Source: Kriegella aquimaris
GTDB lineage: Bacteria > Bacteroidota > Bacteroidia > Flavobacteriales > Flavobacteriaceae
Direction: 5' to 3'
Assembly: GCF_900103215.1 (NCBI RefSeq)
Contig: NZ_FNGV01000002.1
Coordinates: forward strand, 62,001-126,000
Length of the DNA stretch: 64,000 bases
The position numbers were made by a program, and so were the translations under genes. The first letter of the stretch is position 1; each line of letters starts with the position of its first letter. Below the pieces are notes generated by a model, which saw nothing but the letters and a program-made list of their open reading frames with translations, made no database searches and was not told where the DNA came from. Below are positions 17,179-25,376 of this stretch, one piece after another.

Positions 17179-18186
17179 TCAACCACTGATTTCGACCTGT
17201 AGATGGGAAAGAAAGGGGTTTATCTTTCCATGCATGATATCGATTTGCCTACCGAGGTCATCGGTGATTTCTTGAATTTTTTTTAAGATATCTTTTCGCA
17301 TTTCTTTCTTTTCCTTTTTGCTGGCATTACTTTTTCCATATTCTGCTATTGCCAATCGGACTTGCCGCAACCTAAGGATATAAGTAATATGAATGTTGTC
17401 AAGAATGCCGCCCAAAATTGCCTCGAGTTCCCGACCTCTGGGTTCTTCCCAATGCCGTATGAAATCCAAGTGATATTTTGCCCTGTTTGCTGTTAATGTG
17501 TCAAAAATGTCGTTATAGGCGTATATCGTTATCCCGAGTTCTTCTAGATAATTTTGATCATCAAAGGCGAAGCGTGCACTATCTTCAAAACGTGTTTGAA
17601 CATCTCTAGCACGAACCATATACGTCTTTAGTACTTCTGAAATCAGTTCATATTGTTTTTTCTTTAAGGCCCCGCGTTCTTTTTCATGTACATGGTCCAC
17701 CAAATCTTTCATGAAATTTTTTCGTGTTTGATTGTCTGCAATCAGTCCCCTACCGATAAGTATGCTACCTTTTCGTAAAATTATTTCATCTAACCTTTGA
17801 AAGGTGACGGTAACCTCATACACCCCGCTATTGATATCATCTTTGACCTCACCGAAAATAACAACCCCAGCTTTGTTTGCTTTAAGGCTGTCTTTAGAGG
17901 CGGTAGACAGGTTTTGAATGTTGGCAATTCTGTTTTCTAAATTTCGATGTGATAATACGCGATTATAATGCCGACGTTCTAGCACCGTATAAAGGCCTGA
18001 ATTTATCAACTCGGTTTCAAAATCATCCGTGAGCATACTTCCGATGTCTTTGAGCGAAGTGTCTTTCACACTAAAATCCCAAACATATACAATAGAATCA
18101 TTATTATCTGGTTGATTCATTGCAATAGCGGTCTTTGAAGTAAGACAAAATACACAGATGAGTATTATACTCGTAACAATTTTCAT
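17179..18186 (-). CDS. CsgG/LpoB-like secreted protein
   Basis: I start at ATG 18186 (335 residues), which places a signal peptide at residues 1-22 (KIVTSIILICVFCLTSKTAIA) with no lipobox; in-frame ATGs at 18210 and 18237 are possible but extend ahead of the signal. Residues about 30-145 resemble the CsgG/FlgO/LpoB fold: VYVWDFSV, DIGSMLTDDFETELINSG, YTVLERRHYNRVL, GVVIFGEV and YEVTVTFQRLD follow its order. The C-terminal 170 residues are helical and charged and match no domain I know. The family acts in the envelope, often as an assembly or pore-associated protein. It lies 160 bases after the TIR gene and 29 bases before a lipoprotein gene. Confidence 0.7.
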   Translation of the reverse strand: MKIVTSIILICVFCLTSKTAIAMNQPDNNDSIVYVWDFSVKDTSLKDIGSMLTDDFETELINSGLYTVLERRHYNRVLSHRNLENRIANIQNLSTASKDSLKANKAGVVIFGEVKDDINSGVYEVTVTFQRLDEIILRKGSILIGRGLIADNQTRKNFMKDLVDHVHEKERGALKKKQYELISEVLKTYMVRARDVQTRFEDSARFAFDDQNYLEELGITIYAYNDIFDTLTANRAKYHLDFIRHWEEPRGRELEAILGGILDNIHITYILRLRQVRLAIAEYGKSNASKKEKKEMRKDILKKIQEITDDLGRQIDIMHGKINPFLSHLQVEISG

Positions 18187-18346
18187 AAAATTGTTATATT
18201 GAGGGTTCATAATCAAGGTATTATAATTTTTAATCAAATGCCAAAATCATTGTATGATTGGACCTATTTTCTGTGTAAGTTGTTTTATTCCGAAGAATGG
18301 GGCAATTTTGCCGAAGTTCCTTTGGGAGGTCGTATTAATTGAAACT

Positions 18347-19510
18347 TTAGTCACATAATATGAGCTGAACGTTGTCTTTTGAAATCAGCTTATCTGTAAT
18401 ACAGCTATCTGTCTCACCTTTTATTTCAAAATGATGGCTACCTTTTTTCTGTTTGATACTAATCTTGATAAAGAGTAAATTTCGTTCTACAACATCTGCT
18501 GGTTTGCCATCTACAAAAACAGCAGCATTTACCATATTTGAGGGAACGACTAAATCTACGGTATACCTTACATCGGGTGCAGCTCCTGCCATTTCTTCTT
18601 TTTGACTATTTGTGTTTGCGACTGTATCTTTTTCTACCAATACCGTAGAATCCTCCGTTTCTATTACGGAAGGGGATGGCGCTTTATTCCCTAAGGGATC
18701 GTTTTTCAGCGCAAAGAATTGGGGAACTAGAAGAAACAGCGCTAAAGCACCGATGATGGCAGTTATGCCAAATTTAATTGTACCATTTTGGTTTTTTTTA
18801 AAGAATTCTAGAAATGTGGTTGTTCCAAAAATTTTTGTGCTGATTCTGACCAAAATGTTAGATTTTCCATCATTATGGTTCTCATGCGATTTAGAATTAT
18901 CTTTGTTAATTGTGAGCTCTTCGTTGCTGATTAAATCTTTATCTATTTTTTGGCGAACAAGACTATAGAGCTGTTCAAAATCCGAGTTAATATGCCGATT
19001 GGTGTTTAAGGTATTGATGTCTTTGAGTATATTGGTCAACCGTGCAATATTATGTCGTATTTCGGTGTAAAGGTTAAGGTCGTCGGTCACCCCCTGTATA
19101 TTGGAAAGGTCTTTTAGTTCTCTAATCTTAATGTCCAGATTTTCGGTTTCATATTCCCAATATTTTACAAGATCAATACGATCTGACGCCTTGGCGATTT
19201 TAACCTCATCTAATACTAATGGGAAAATTCGCTCGTAAAAGTTTTTATTCTTGAAAATCTGCAGGAGTTCGAACATACAATTCTCAGACCTAAGGTATTT
19301 ATTGCTGACAACAAGAATCACGCAATTTCCTTCGCCCAGCCGCTCCATAAAAGCTTTGATCTTTCCTTTATATTGCAAGTCGTTTTTGTCCCTGAGAATA
19401 TGAATGTTCCGTTTTTGAAATTCTTTTTCAATGACATCGACTATGGCATCACTTTCAGGATTCCAGGCATAGGAAACATAAATGGAGGGTACTTCAGAAC
19501 CTTTCTGCAT
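18347..19510 (-). CDS. Membrane-anchored TIR-domain protein with a PEGA-like outer domain
   Basis: This 387-residue protein has three parts. Residues 8-125 form a TIR (or SEFIR-like) domain: SIYVSYAWNPESDAI, then DKNDLQYKGKI, CVILVVSNKYLRSENCMFEL and IFPLVLDEV. Glu81 in the CMFEL motif is at the place of the catalytic Glu of TIR NAD hydrolases. A helical charged linker runs to 240, followed by one membrane segment at about 247-267 (GITAIIGALALFLLVPQFF). The C-terminal 120 residues, predicted outside the inner membrane, end in a small beta domain like PEGA (AAVFVDGKPADV, KKGSHHFEIKGE). Layout suggests that an envelope signal is sensed outside and passed to the cytoplasmic TIR domain. Function is inferred; enzyme activity is not certain. 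Confidence 0.8.
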   Translation of the reverse strand: MQKGSEVPSIYVSYAWNPESDAIVDVIEKEFQKRNIHILRDKNDLQYKGKIKAFMERLGEGNCVILVVSNKYLRSENCMFELLQIFKNKNFYERIFPLVLDEVKIAKASDRIDLVKYWEYETENLDIKIRELKDLSNIQGVTDDLNLYTEIRHNIARLTNILKDINTLNTNRHINSDFEQLYSLVRQKIDKDLISNEELTINKDNSKSHENHNDGKSNILVRISTKIFGTTTFLEFFKKNQNGTIKFGITAIIGALALFLLVPQFFALKNDPLGNKAPSPSVIETEDSTVLVEKDTVANTNSQKEEMAGAAPDVRYTVDLVVPSNMVNAAVFVDGKPADVVERNLLFIKISIKQKKGSHHFEIKGETDSCITDKLISKDNVQLILCD

Positions 19511-19687
19511 AAAACAGAAATTTAATGGGTTAAAATGTTAGATATCGATTGGAGGGAACGATTCTAATATCAAATTACAAAAATTATTCGGTATCCGCTC
19601 AGGGCGAAGAAAAATACCAAATATGAATGGCCTGCACATAAAATAATTCGTTCTGTAATGTTTTTTATAAATAAGTCCATATCTTAT

Positions 19688-19695
19688 TATCTTTG
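19688..19695 (+). promoter_or_regulatory. -7 element (TATCTTTG) for the sugar-acid dehydratase gene
   Basis: An exact TAnnTTTG match 32 bases before the start codon at 19728. The -33 region is T-rich without a clear TTG. The gap also serves as upstream region of the divergent TIR gene. Confidence 0.5.
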
Positions 19696-19727
19696 GAAGA
19701 TATCAACGGATTAAATAGCTTAGTAGC

Positions 19728-21452
19728 ATGGCAGAAAAGAAACACCTCCGCAGCAGTGAATGGTTCAATAGTAGTGACAAAAAAATGAACTTTACCCATC
19801 GCTCGTGGCTAAGAAATCAAGGTTATCCAGACGATTATTTTGAAGGTAAACCGGTCATTGGCATTTGCAATACTTGGTCTGAACTTACACCCTGCAACGG
19901 TCATCTTCGCGATTTTGCTGAAATCGTTAAGCGTGGCATTTTGGAAGCTGGCGGAGTTCCACTGGAATTTCCTGTAATGTCATTGGGTGAAACACTTATT
20001 CGTCCCACTAGCATGCTTTTTCGAAATCTGGCCAGTATGGATACCGAAGAGTCCATTCGAGGTAATCCGTTAGATGGAATTGTGCTGCTAACAGGTTGTG
20101 ATAAGACGACACCGTCAACAGTTATGGGAGCCTGTAGCGTTGACCTTCCGACCATTGTGGTGCCCGGTGGCCCTATGCTGAGCGGCCGTTTTCGTGGTGA
20201 AAAAATTGGTTCGGGTTCGATGAATTGGATGGTAAAGGAAAGACAGAAATTAGAGGGTTATACCGACGCGGATTTTATGGAAGCCGAGGTCTGTGTGGCC
20301 CGTAGTATTGGTCATTGTAATACCATGGGTACGGCAAGTACAATGGCGACTATGGTTGAAGCCTTAGGATTGACATTGCCCGGATTTTCATCCATTCCTG
20401 CCGTTGATTCCCGAAAAAAACTTTTTGCTCAACTTTCGGGAAGGCGTATTGTTGAAATGGTCAAGGAAGATTTAAAACTATCGAAAATATTGACACGAAA
20501 AGCCTTCGAGAATGCGATTATAACTAATGCCGCAGTAGGAGGGTCTACAAATTTGATTATTCACCTGACGGCCATTGCAGGGCGTATTGGGGTCGATTTG
20601 AAATTGGAAGATTTTGATAGCATTGGTAGCAAAATACCGCTTTTGGTCAATCTAAAACCGTCGGGCAAACACTTGATGGAAGATTTCTTCTATGCAGGCG
20701 GACTTCCCGTTGTTCTAAAAGAATTAAAAGAACTATTACATTCAGATAGTATTACCGTAAACGGTAAAGGCTTTTCTGAGAATTATGAGGATGCGGTTTG
20801 CTATGATACCGATGTAATATCTACCCTAGAAAACCCTTTACAAAAAGAGGCTGGTATCGCAGTCTTAAAAGGAAATCTTTGTGAAAATGGGGCGGTAATC
20901 AAGCCATCCGCGGCATCGAAGGAGTTGATGCAACACAAGGGTAAAGCTGTGGTTTTTGAAAGTATAGAAGATTATCACAACCGTATTGACGATCCTCATC
21001 TTGATATTGACAAAGACAGCGTAATCGTATTAAAAGGTGTCGGTCCCAAGGGCTACCCGGGAATGGCCGAGGTTGGCAATGTAGATTTGCCCGAAAAATT
21101 AATACTTCAAGGTGTTAAAGATATGGTGCGTATTTCTGATGGGCGTATGAGTGGTACGGCCGCTGGTACGGTTATTCTACATGTCTCTCCCGAATCTACG
21201 GTCGGGGGCACCTTGGCTTTGGTACAAAACGGTGATCTTATCGAACTTGATGTTGCCAATCGCAAACTACATTTAGATGTTTCCGATGCCGAAATTGCAC
21301 AACGAAAAGCGGCATGGAAAGCCCCAGAACCTATGGCAAATCGGGGGTATGTAAAAATATATATCGACCATGTAGAGCAAGCTGATAAAGGCGCCGATCT
21401 TGATTTTCTAGTTGGAGGTTCAGGTTCGAATGTCGAAAGAGACTTGCATTAG
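19728..21452 (+). CDS. IlvD/Edd-family sugar-acid dehydratase (arabinonate dehydratase type)
   Basis: A 574-residue IlvD/Edd enzyme. It reads closer to pentonate/hexonate dehydratases than to branched-chain IlvD: the N-terminus LRSSEWFNSSDKK with HRSWLRNQGYP, PVIGICNTWSELTPCNGHL and GGLPVVLKELKE are hallmarks of L-arabinonate dehydratases. The three Fe-S cluster cysteines fall at Cys56, Cys124 and Cys197, the same numbers as I recall for the Rhizobium enzyme. The C-terminal ISDGRMSGT motif carries the Ser proposed as base. The reaction is loss of water from an aldonic acid to a 2-keto-3-deoxy acid in the cytoplasm. The exact sugar acid (arabinonate, galactonate or fuconate) cannot be told. 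It could still be mistaken for ilvD by automatic annotation. Confidence 0.85.
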   Translation: MAEKKHLRSSEWFNSSDKKMNFTHRSWLRNQGYPDDYFEGKPVIGICNTWSELTPCNGHLRDFAEIVKRGILEAGGVPLEFPVMSLGETLIRPTSMLFRNLASMDTEESIRGNPLDGIVLLTGCDKTTPSTVMGACSVDLPTIVVPGGPMLSGRFRGEKIGSGSMNWMVKERQKLEGYTDADFMEAEVCVARSIGHCNTMGTASTMATMVEALGLTLPGFSSIPAVDSRKKLFAQLSGRRIVEMVKEDLKLSKILTRKAFENAIITNAAVGGSTNLIIHLTAIAGRIGVDLKLEDFDSIGSKIPLLVNLKPSGKHLMEDFFYAGGLPVVLKELKELLHSDSITVNGKGFSENYEDAVCYDTDVISTLENPLQKEAGIAVLKGNLCENGAVIKPSAASKELMQHKGKAVVFESIEDYHNRIDDPHLDIDKDSVIVLKGVGPKGYPGMAEVGNVDLPEKLILQGVKDMVRISDGRMSGTAAGTVILHVSPESTVGGTLALVQNGDLIELDVANRKLHLDVSDAEIAQRKAAWKAPEPMANRGYVKIYIDHVEQADKGADLDFLVGGSGSNVERDLH

Positions 21453-21902
21453 ATGACAACTAAACAAGAACTCTATGATTTTTGTCGTGCGTTTGTCGAG
21501 GATAGGATTGCACGAATTCAAAATAACATAAAAGGAATTCAAGAGTCTTTGACCTCGGAGACGAAAAGTAGTGCGGGCGATAAACATGAAACAGGGAGGG
21601 CCATGTTGCAGTTGGAGCGGGAAAAATTGGGGCACCAACTGGCAGAAGCTGAGAAAATGAAACAAACCTTGGCAAAGGTTGTTTTAAAGAGTCACTTAGA
21701 AGTTGTGCAACTTGGTAGTTTGGTAAAAACCTCTAAAGCTGATTATTTTTTGGCAATTTCTACGGGTGAATATAAAATGAAAGGCCAACCTGTTTTCTGT
21801 ATATCGATTCAGACACCTATTGCCCAACTCTTGATAGGGAAATCAAAGCAAGATATCGTGATGTTCAATGGAAGCGAGATAACGATTATTGACATTCTCT
21901 AG
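21453..21902 (+). CDS. GreA/GreB-like small protein
   Basis: A 149-residue protein whose ATG follows the dehydratase stop codon with no gap (TAGATG), so translation is probably coupled. The N-terminal half is a charged helical coiled-coil with SSAGDKHETGRAMLQLEREKL (about 43-62), and the C-terminal half is a small beta domain (VQLGSLVKTSKADYFLAI, TPIAQLLIGK). This is the layout of the GreA/GreB family, though the N-terminal helices are shorter than in GreA. Such proteins in Flavobacteriia are often mislabelled 3-oxoacyl-ACP synthase. A role at RNA polymerase is likely but unproven, and the link with sugar-acid dehydration is unclear. Confidence 0.65.
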   Translation: MTTKQELYDFCRAFVEDRIARIQNNIKGIQESLTSETKSSAGDKHETGRAMLQLEREKLGHQLAEAEKMKQTLAKVVLKSHLEVVQLGSLVKTSKADYFLAISTGEYKMKGQPVFCISIQTPIAQLLIGKSKQDIVMFNGSEITIIDIL

Positions 21903-21971
21903 GTCCTTATTAAGGTCTGTGAAGTGCTTAAATTCAGTTTTTCTTTGAAGTTGGCAGGTTCGTGCTGGTAA

Positions 21972-22448
21972 TTAGTGATTTTGATTGATGAATAAAGGTA
22001 GCCTGGTTGTATTGATTACTTCTTTCATTACAAAATAACTTTCCATTTGACTGATATTTTTTATGGTTGCCAACTTTTTGAAATTAAATTCATGATAATG
22101 GTCAATGTCTTTGGTGCAAACCTTTAATTGAAAATCGAAAGCTCCAGTTACATGAAGGCACTCTACGACTTCCGGAAATTTCTTTATTTCGTTCATAAAG
22201 GAAAGCGCTCCTTCTTCAGAATGTTTTTCAATTTTGACAGAAACCAGCACCATAACATTTAATCCCAACTTTTTTCGGTTTAATAAATACACTTTCTTCT
22301 TTAGCAATGACATTGCGGTTAGCTTCTTAATACGCTCATAAACCGGCGTCAAAGTGAGGTTGGTGGCCAAGGCAATTTGTTTGTTGCTAATATTGGCATT
22401 CTCTTGCAATAAGTCCAATATTTTAAGGTCTTTTCGGTCAAGTTTCAT
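21972..22448 (-). CDS. Lrp/AsnC family transcriptional regulator
   Basis: A 158-residue protein of normal Lrp length. An N-terminal helix-turn-helix (LDRKDLKILDLLQENANIS, with LTPVYERIKKL as recognition helix) is followed by the RAM ligand-binding domain, seen in VTGAFDFQLKVCTKDIDHYHEF. Lrp/AsnC proteins sense amino acids and commonly control divergent catabolic genes. It is divergent from the permease gene across 201 bases that hold two palindromes of similar design (22482-22496, 22588-22600). It is the obvious candidate regulator of the five-gene glutamylation set. Confidence 0.92.
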   Translation of the reverse strand: MKLDRKDLKILDLLQENANISNKQIALATNLTLTPVYERIKKLTAMSLLKKKVYLLNRKKLGLNVMVLVSVKIEKHSEEGALSFMNEIKKFPEVVECLHVTGAFDFQLKVCTKDIDHYHEFNFKKLATIKNISQMESYFVMKEVINTTRLPLFINQNH

Positions 22449-22481
22449 TTCACAGTAGTTTTAGTCTAAAAAAGCGTAAGA

Positions 22482-22496
22482 GGTATAATATATACC
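22482..22496. promoter_or_regulatory. Palindrome GGTATA-ATA-TATACC, Lrp operator candidate
   Basis: A perfect 15-base palindrome (six-base arms, three-base centre) 34 bases upstream of the lrp-like start codon. A related site, GGTAT-TATT-ATAC, lies at 22588-22600. Size and AT-rich centre fit sites of Lrp/AsnC proteins. Autoregulation is inference. Confidence 0.5.
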
Positions 22497-22587
22497 GAAT
22501 TATTTTGCTGTATTTAAGAATATTTTATACATAATTAACTAAAAATTTGGATAAATAGGTTTTCTATTCCAAAAAAAGTTAATTTCA

Positions 22588-22600
22588 GGTATTATTATAC
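22588..22600. promoter_or_regulatory. Second GGTAT-N4-ATAC site upstream of the permease
   Basis: It shares the half-site GGTAT/ATAC with the palindrome at 22482-22496. The two centres are about 105 bases apart, close to ten turns of the helix, so a bound oligomer could bridge them. It lies 50 bases before the permease start codon. Confidence 0.4.
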
Positions 22601-22649
22601 TGATTGTTTTTCTCTTAACATGATTTACGGTAGTAACTAAATATAAAGA

Positions 22650-23963
22650 ATGAGCCAACCCAAACTAAAGAAAGTACTGAGTCCACTAATGTTATGGGGC
22701 CTAGGTGTGGGCTATGTTATCTCTGGGATGTATTTTGGCTGGAATCTAGGTTTGGCAGAAGGTGGAACCTATGGTCTGGCAATTGCCACCTTTTTCATTA
22801 TAATAATGTATGTCACCTTTACTTTTAGCTATACCGAAATGGCCTGTGCCATACCAAAGGCAGGAGGTGCTTTCGAATATGCGAATAGAGGTTTGGGCAA
22901 ACACTTGGGGTTTCTTGCCGGGATTACTCAAAATATTGAATTTGTTTTTGCGCCGCCGGCTATTGCTGCGGCTATCGGAGCCTATTTAAATCTCATCTAT
23001 CCCTCTATAGATTTGATGACATTTGCTATTGGAGCCTATCTCGTTTTCACGGGAATTAACATACTTGGTGTTAAAATTGCCGCCACTTTCGAGTTGGTAA
23101 TTACAGTTTTGGCCATTATCGAACTTTTAATATTCTCAGGGGTTACTTTGCCTGAGTTTGAATGGGCAAATATTCAATCAAATCCGCTGCCCAATGGTTT
23201 TTCAGGAATATTCGCTGCCATACCTTTTGCTATTTGGTTTTTCTTGGCCATAGAAGGTGTCGCAAATGTCGCAGAAGAAGCCATTAATCCGCAACGCAGT
23301 ATTTTGATTGGTTTTGGTTCGGCTATTTTGACTTTGGTCATATTGTGTATACTCACATTTGCTTCAGCGGTTGGGGTAGCTGGCTGGGAAGCCGTGGTTT
23401 ACCCTGTTGGTAGCACGGTCGCCTCCGATTCGCCACTTCCATTGGCTATATCTTATGTTGTTTCAAATGACCATTTTCTGTACAAACTTTTGGTAGGCAT
23501 AGGCCTTTTGGGTCTTGTGGCTTCCTTTCATGGAATTATTCTTGCCGGAGGGAGGGCCACTTTTGAGTTTGGTAGGGTTGGCTATGCCCCAAAGATTTTA
23601 GGGGCAATACACAGCAAATTCAGAACTCCTGCTAATTCGCTTATTGTAAATATGTTGGTGGGAATTGTGGCGTTGTTTACTGGTAAAACAGGTGAAATAA
23701 TTACCATAGCTTGTTTTGGCGCGCTTGGACTTTACATCGTTTCTATGTTTTCCTTTTTTGCGCTACGGAAAAAAGAACCGAAACTTGAACGTCCTTTTAG
23801 GGTGCCTATGTTTCCGTTATTCCCAATAACAGCGCTTGTGATAGCTATTGTTGCCTTTGTTTCAATGACGTATTATAATTTTAATATCGCACTAGTTTTT
23901 ATGGGAATAGTTGGTCTATCTTATATATATTTCTTACTGTTTCTCAATCATAAAATGGAGTAA
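22650..23963 (+). CDS. APC-superfamily amine permease, ethanolamine permease type
   Basis: A 437-residue protein with about 12 membrane segments. The first segment, LSPLMLWGLGVGYVISGMYF, then GWNLGLAEGGTYG, FSYTEMACAIPKAGGAFEYA and EFVFAPPAIAAAIGAY, follow the ethanolamine permease branch (Eat) of the APC superfamily closely. It would import a small amine such as ethanolamine across the inner membrane. The next gene starts 8 bases downstream. No eutBC-type ammonia-lyase or microcompartment gene is present nearby, so the imported amine is probably handled by the glutamylation genes that follow. Confidence 0.85.
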   Translation: MSQPKLKKVLSPLMLWGLGVGYVISGMYFGWNLGLAEGGTYGLAIATFFIIIMYVTFTFSYTEMACAIPKAGGAFEYANRGLGKHLGFLAGITQNIEFVFAPPAIAAAIGAYLNLIYPSIDLMTFAIGAYLVFTGINILGVKIAATFELVITVLAIIELLIFSGVTLPEFEWANIQSNPLPNGFSGIFAAIPFAIWFFLAIEGVANVAEEAINPQRSILIGFGSAILTLVILCILTFASAVGVAGWEAVVYPVGSTVASDSPLPLAISYVVSNDHFLYKLLVGIGLLGLVASFHGIILAGGRATFEFGRVGYAPKILGAIHSKFRTPANSLIVNMLVGIVALFTGKTGEIITIACFGALGLYIVSMFSFFALRKKEPKLERPFRVPMFPLFPITALVIAIVAFVSMTYYNFNIALVFMGIVGLSYIYFLLFLNHKME

Positions 23964-23971
23964 AAGTTACT

Positions 23972-25327
23972 ATGGACAAAAAAGAGATAATATCTAGATT
24001 AAAAGAGAGCGGTCATGATAAGGTCAAATTGGCCATTGCCGATATCGACGGTGTGCTACGTGGAAAATTTATGCATATCGATAAGTTTATCGGTGCCTTA
24101 AATGACGGTTTCGGCTTTTGTTCGGTGGTATTCGGATGGGATATGGACGACCTTTCGTACGACAATGGAAAGGTTACGGGTTGGCATACGGGTTATGGTG
24201 ATGAAAATGCTTATATCGATTTAAATACCTTTAGAACGATACCCTGGGAAAGAGGAACACCCTTATTCTTAGCCGATTTTTCACAAGGTGCGAAACGTTT
24301 TCCTGTGTGCCCGAGAAGCTTATTGAAAAAAGTGATTGCTGAAGGTGAAGAGATGGGTTTTTCCGCTATGTATTCTCAAGAATTCGAGTGGTTCAATTAT
24401 AAGGAAACTTCAAGTTCAGTACATGAAAAGAATTTTTCAGGTCTGCAACCGCTTACATCCGGAATGTTCGGCTATTCGTTGTTGAAATTATCCGAGAACA
24501 GCGATTTTTTTCAAGATCTGTTCGATTTGTTGGGTGATTTTGGAGTGCCATTAGAAGGGCTCCATACCGAAACTGGCCCAGGTGTTACCGAAGCCGCCAT
24601 TCAATATAGTGGCATATTGGAAGCTGCAGATCGCGCGGTCTTGTTCAAGACGGCGACAAAAGAAATTGGTCATAAACATGGAATAGTGCCCAGCTTTATG
24701 GCAAAACCAAGCAGTGAACTTCCAGGTTGTAGCGGTCATGTGCATCAGAGTCTTTGGAACTTAGAGAAAAATAAGAACCTTTTTTACGATAAGGATAAAA
24801 AGGATAATATGAGTGCGGTCATGCGTAGTTTTCTTGCAGGCCAATTACTTTGTTTGCCCGAAATACTGCCAATGTTGGCTCCGACAATAAATAGCTACAA
24901 GCGTTTGGTCGAAGGCGCTTGGGCCCCTACAACGATAACCTGGGGTCATGACAACAGAACTACCGCCTTGCGACCACTGGTTGGCTCTGAAAAGTCTACA
25001 AGAATTGAACACCGTGTCGTGGGCTCGGACACAAACCCATACTTGGCCATGGCTGCCTGTCTCGGAAGTGGATTGTATGGAATAAAGCATAAACTAGAAC
25101 TGAATATTGAACCCACAGTTGGAAACGGTTACGAGGATTTTAAAAATGGAAAGTTGCCATCGAATTTGTTGGAAGCTTCCAATAAAATGAAGGGATCTTC
25201 CATTGCCAAGGAAATTTTCGGTGATGAATTTGTCGATCATTACACCTATACCCGTGAATGGGAATGGAAACAGTTTTCAGCATCCGTTACCGATTGGGAA
25301 ACCAAAAGATATTTCGAGATTATTTAA
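23972..25327 (+). CDS. Glutamine-synthetase-like gamma-glutamyl-amine ligase
   Basis: A 451-residue member of the type-I glutamine synthetase fold. It keeps the ATP and metal motifs: QEFEWF, HTETGPGVTEAAI, GCSGHVHQSLW, NSYKRLVEGAWAP and RIEHRVVGSDTNPYLA. Compared with GlnA it has an altered ammonium-site region and an extended middle, as in PuuA, IpuC and the Streptomyces GlnA4 enzyme. The family joins glutamate to an amine with ATP. The neighbours (amine permease, alcohol and aldehyde dehydrogenases, hydrolase) point to an amino alcohol, most simply ethanolamine, giving gamma-glutamylethanolamide. The family is clear; the substrate is inference from context. Confidence 0.82.
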   Translation: MDKKEIISRLKESGHDKVKLAIADIDGVLRGKFMHIDKFIGALNDGFGFCSVVFGWDMDDLSYDNGKVTGWHTGYGDENAYIDLNTFRTIPWERGTPLFLADFSQGAKRFPVCPRSLLKKVIAEGEEMGFSAMYSQEFEWFNYKETSSSVHEKNFSGLQPLTSGMFGYSLLKLSENSDFFQDLFDLLGDFGVPLEGLHTETGPGVTEAAIQYSGILEAADRAVLFKTATKEIGHKHGIVPSFMAKPSSELPGCSGHVHQSLWNLEKNKNLFYDKDKKDNMSAVMRSFLAGQLLCLPEILPMLAPTINSYKRLVEGAWAPTTITWGHDNRTTALRPLVGSEKSTRIEHRVVGSDTNPYLAMAACLGSGLYGIKHKLELNIEPTVGNGYEDFKNGKLPSNLLEASNKMKGSSIAKEIFGDEFVDHYTYTREWEWKQFSASVTDWETKRYFEII

Positions 25328-25376
25328 AAACAATAGACATATATTTTTAAGCCTCTTAACCTAATTTATAATAAAA

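Noticed and set aside
19728-21452. Calling the dehydratase ilvD of branched-chain amino acid synthesis
   Set aside because: Its motifs follow sugar-acid dehydratases and no ilv or leu gene is nearby.
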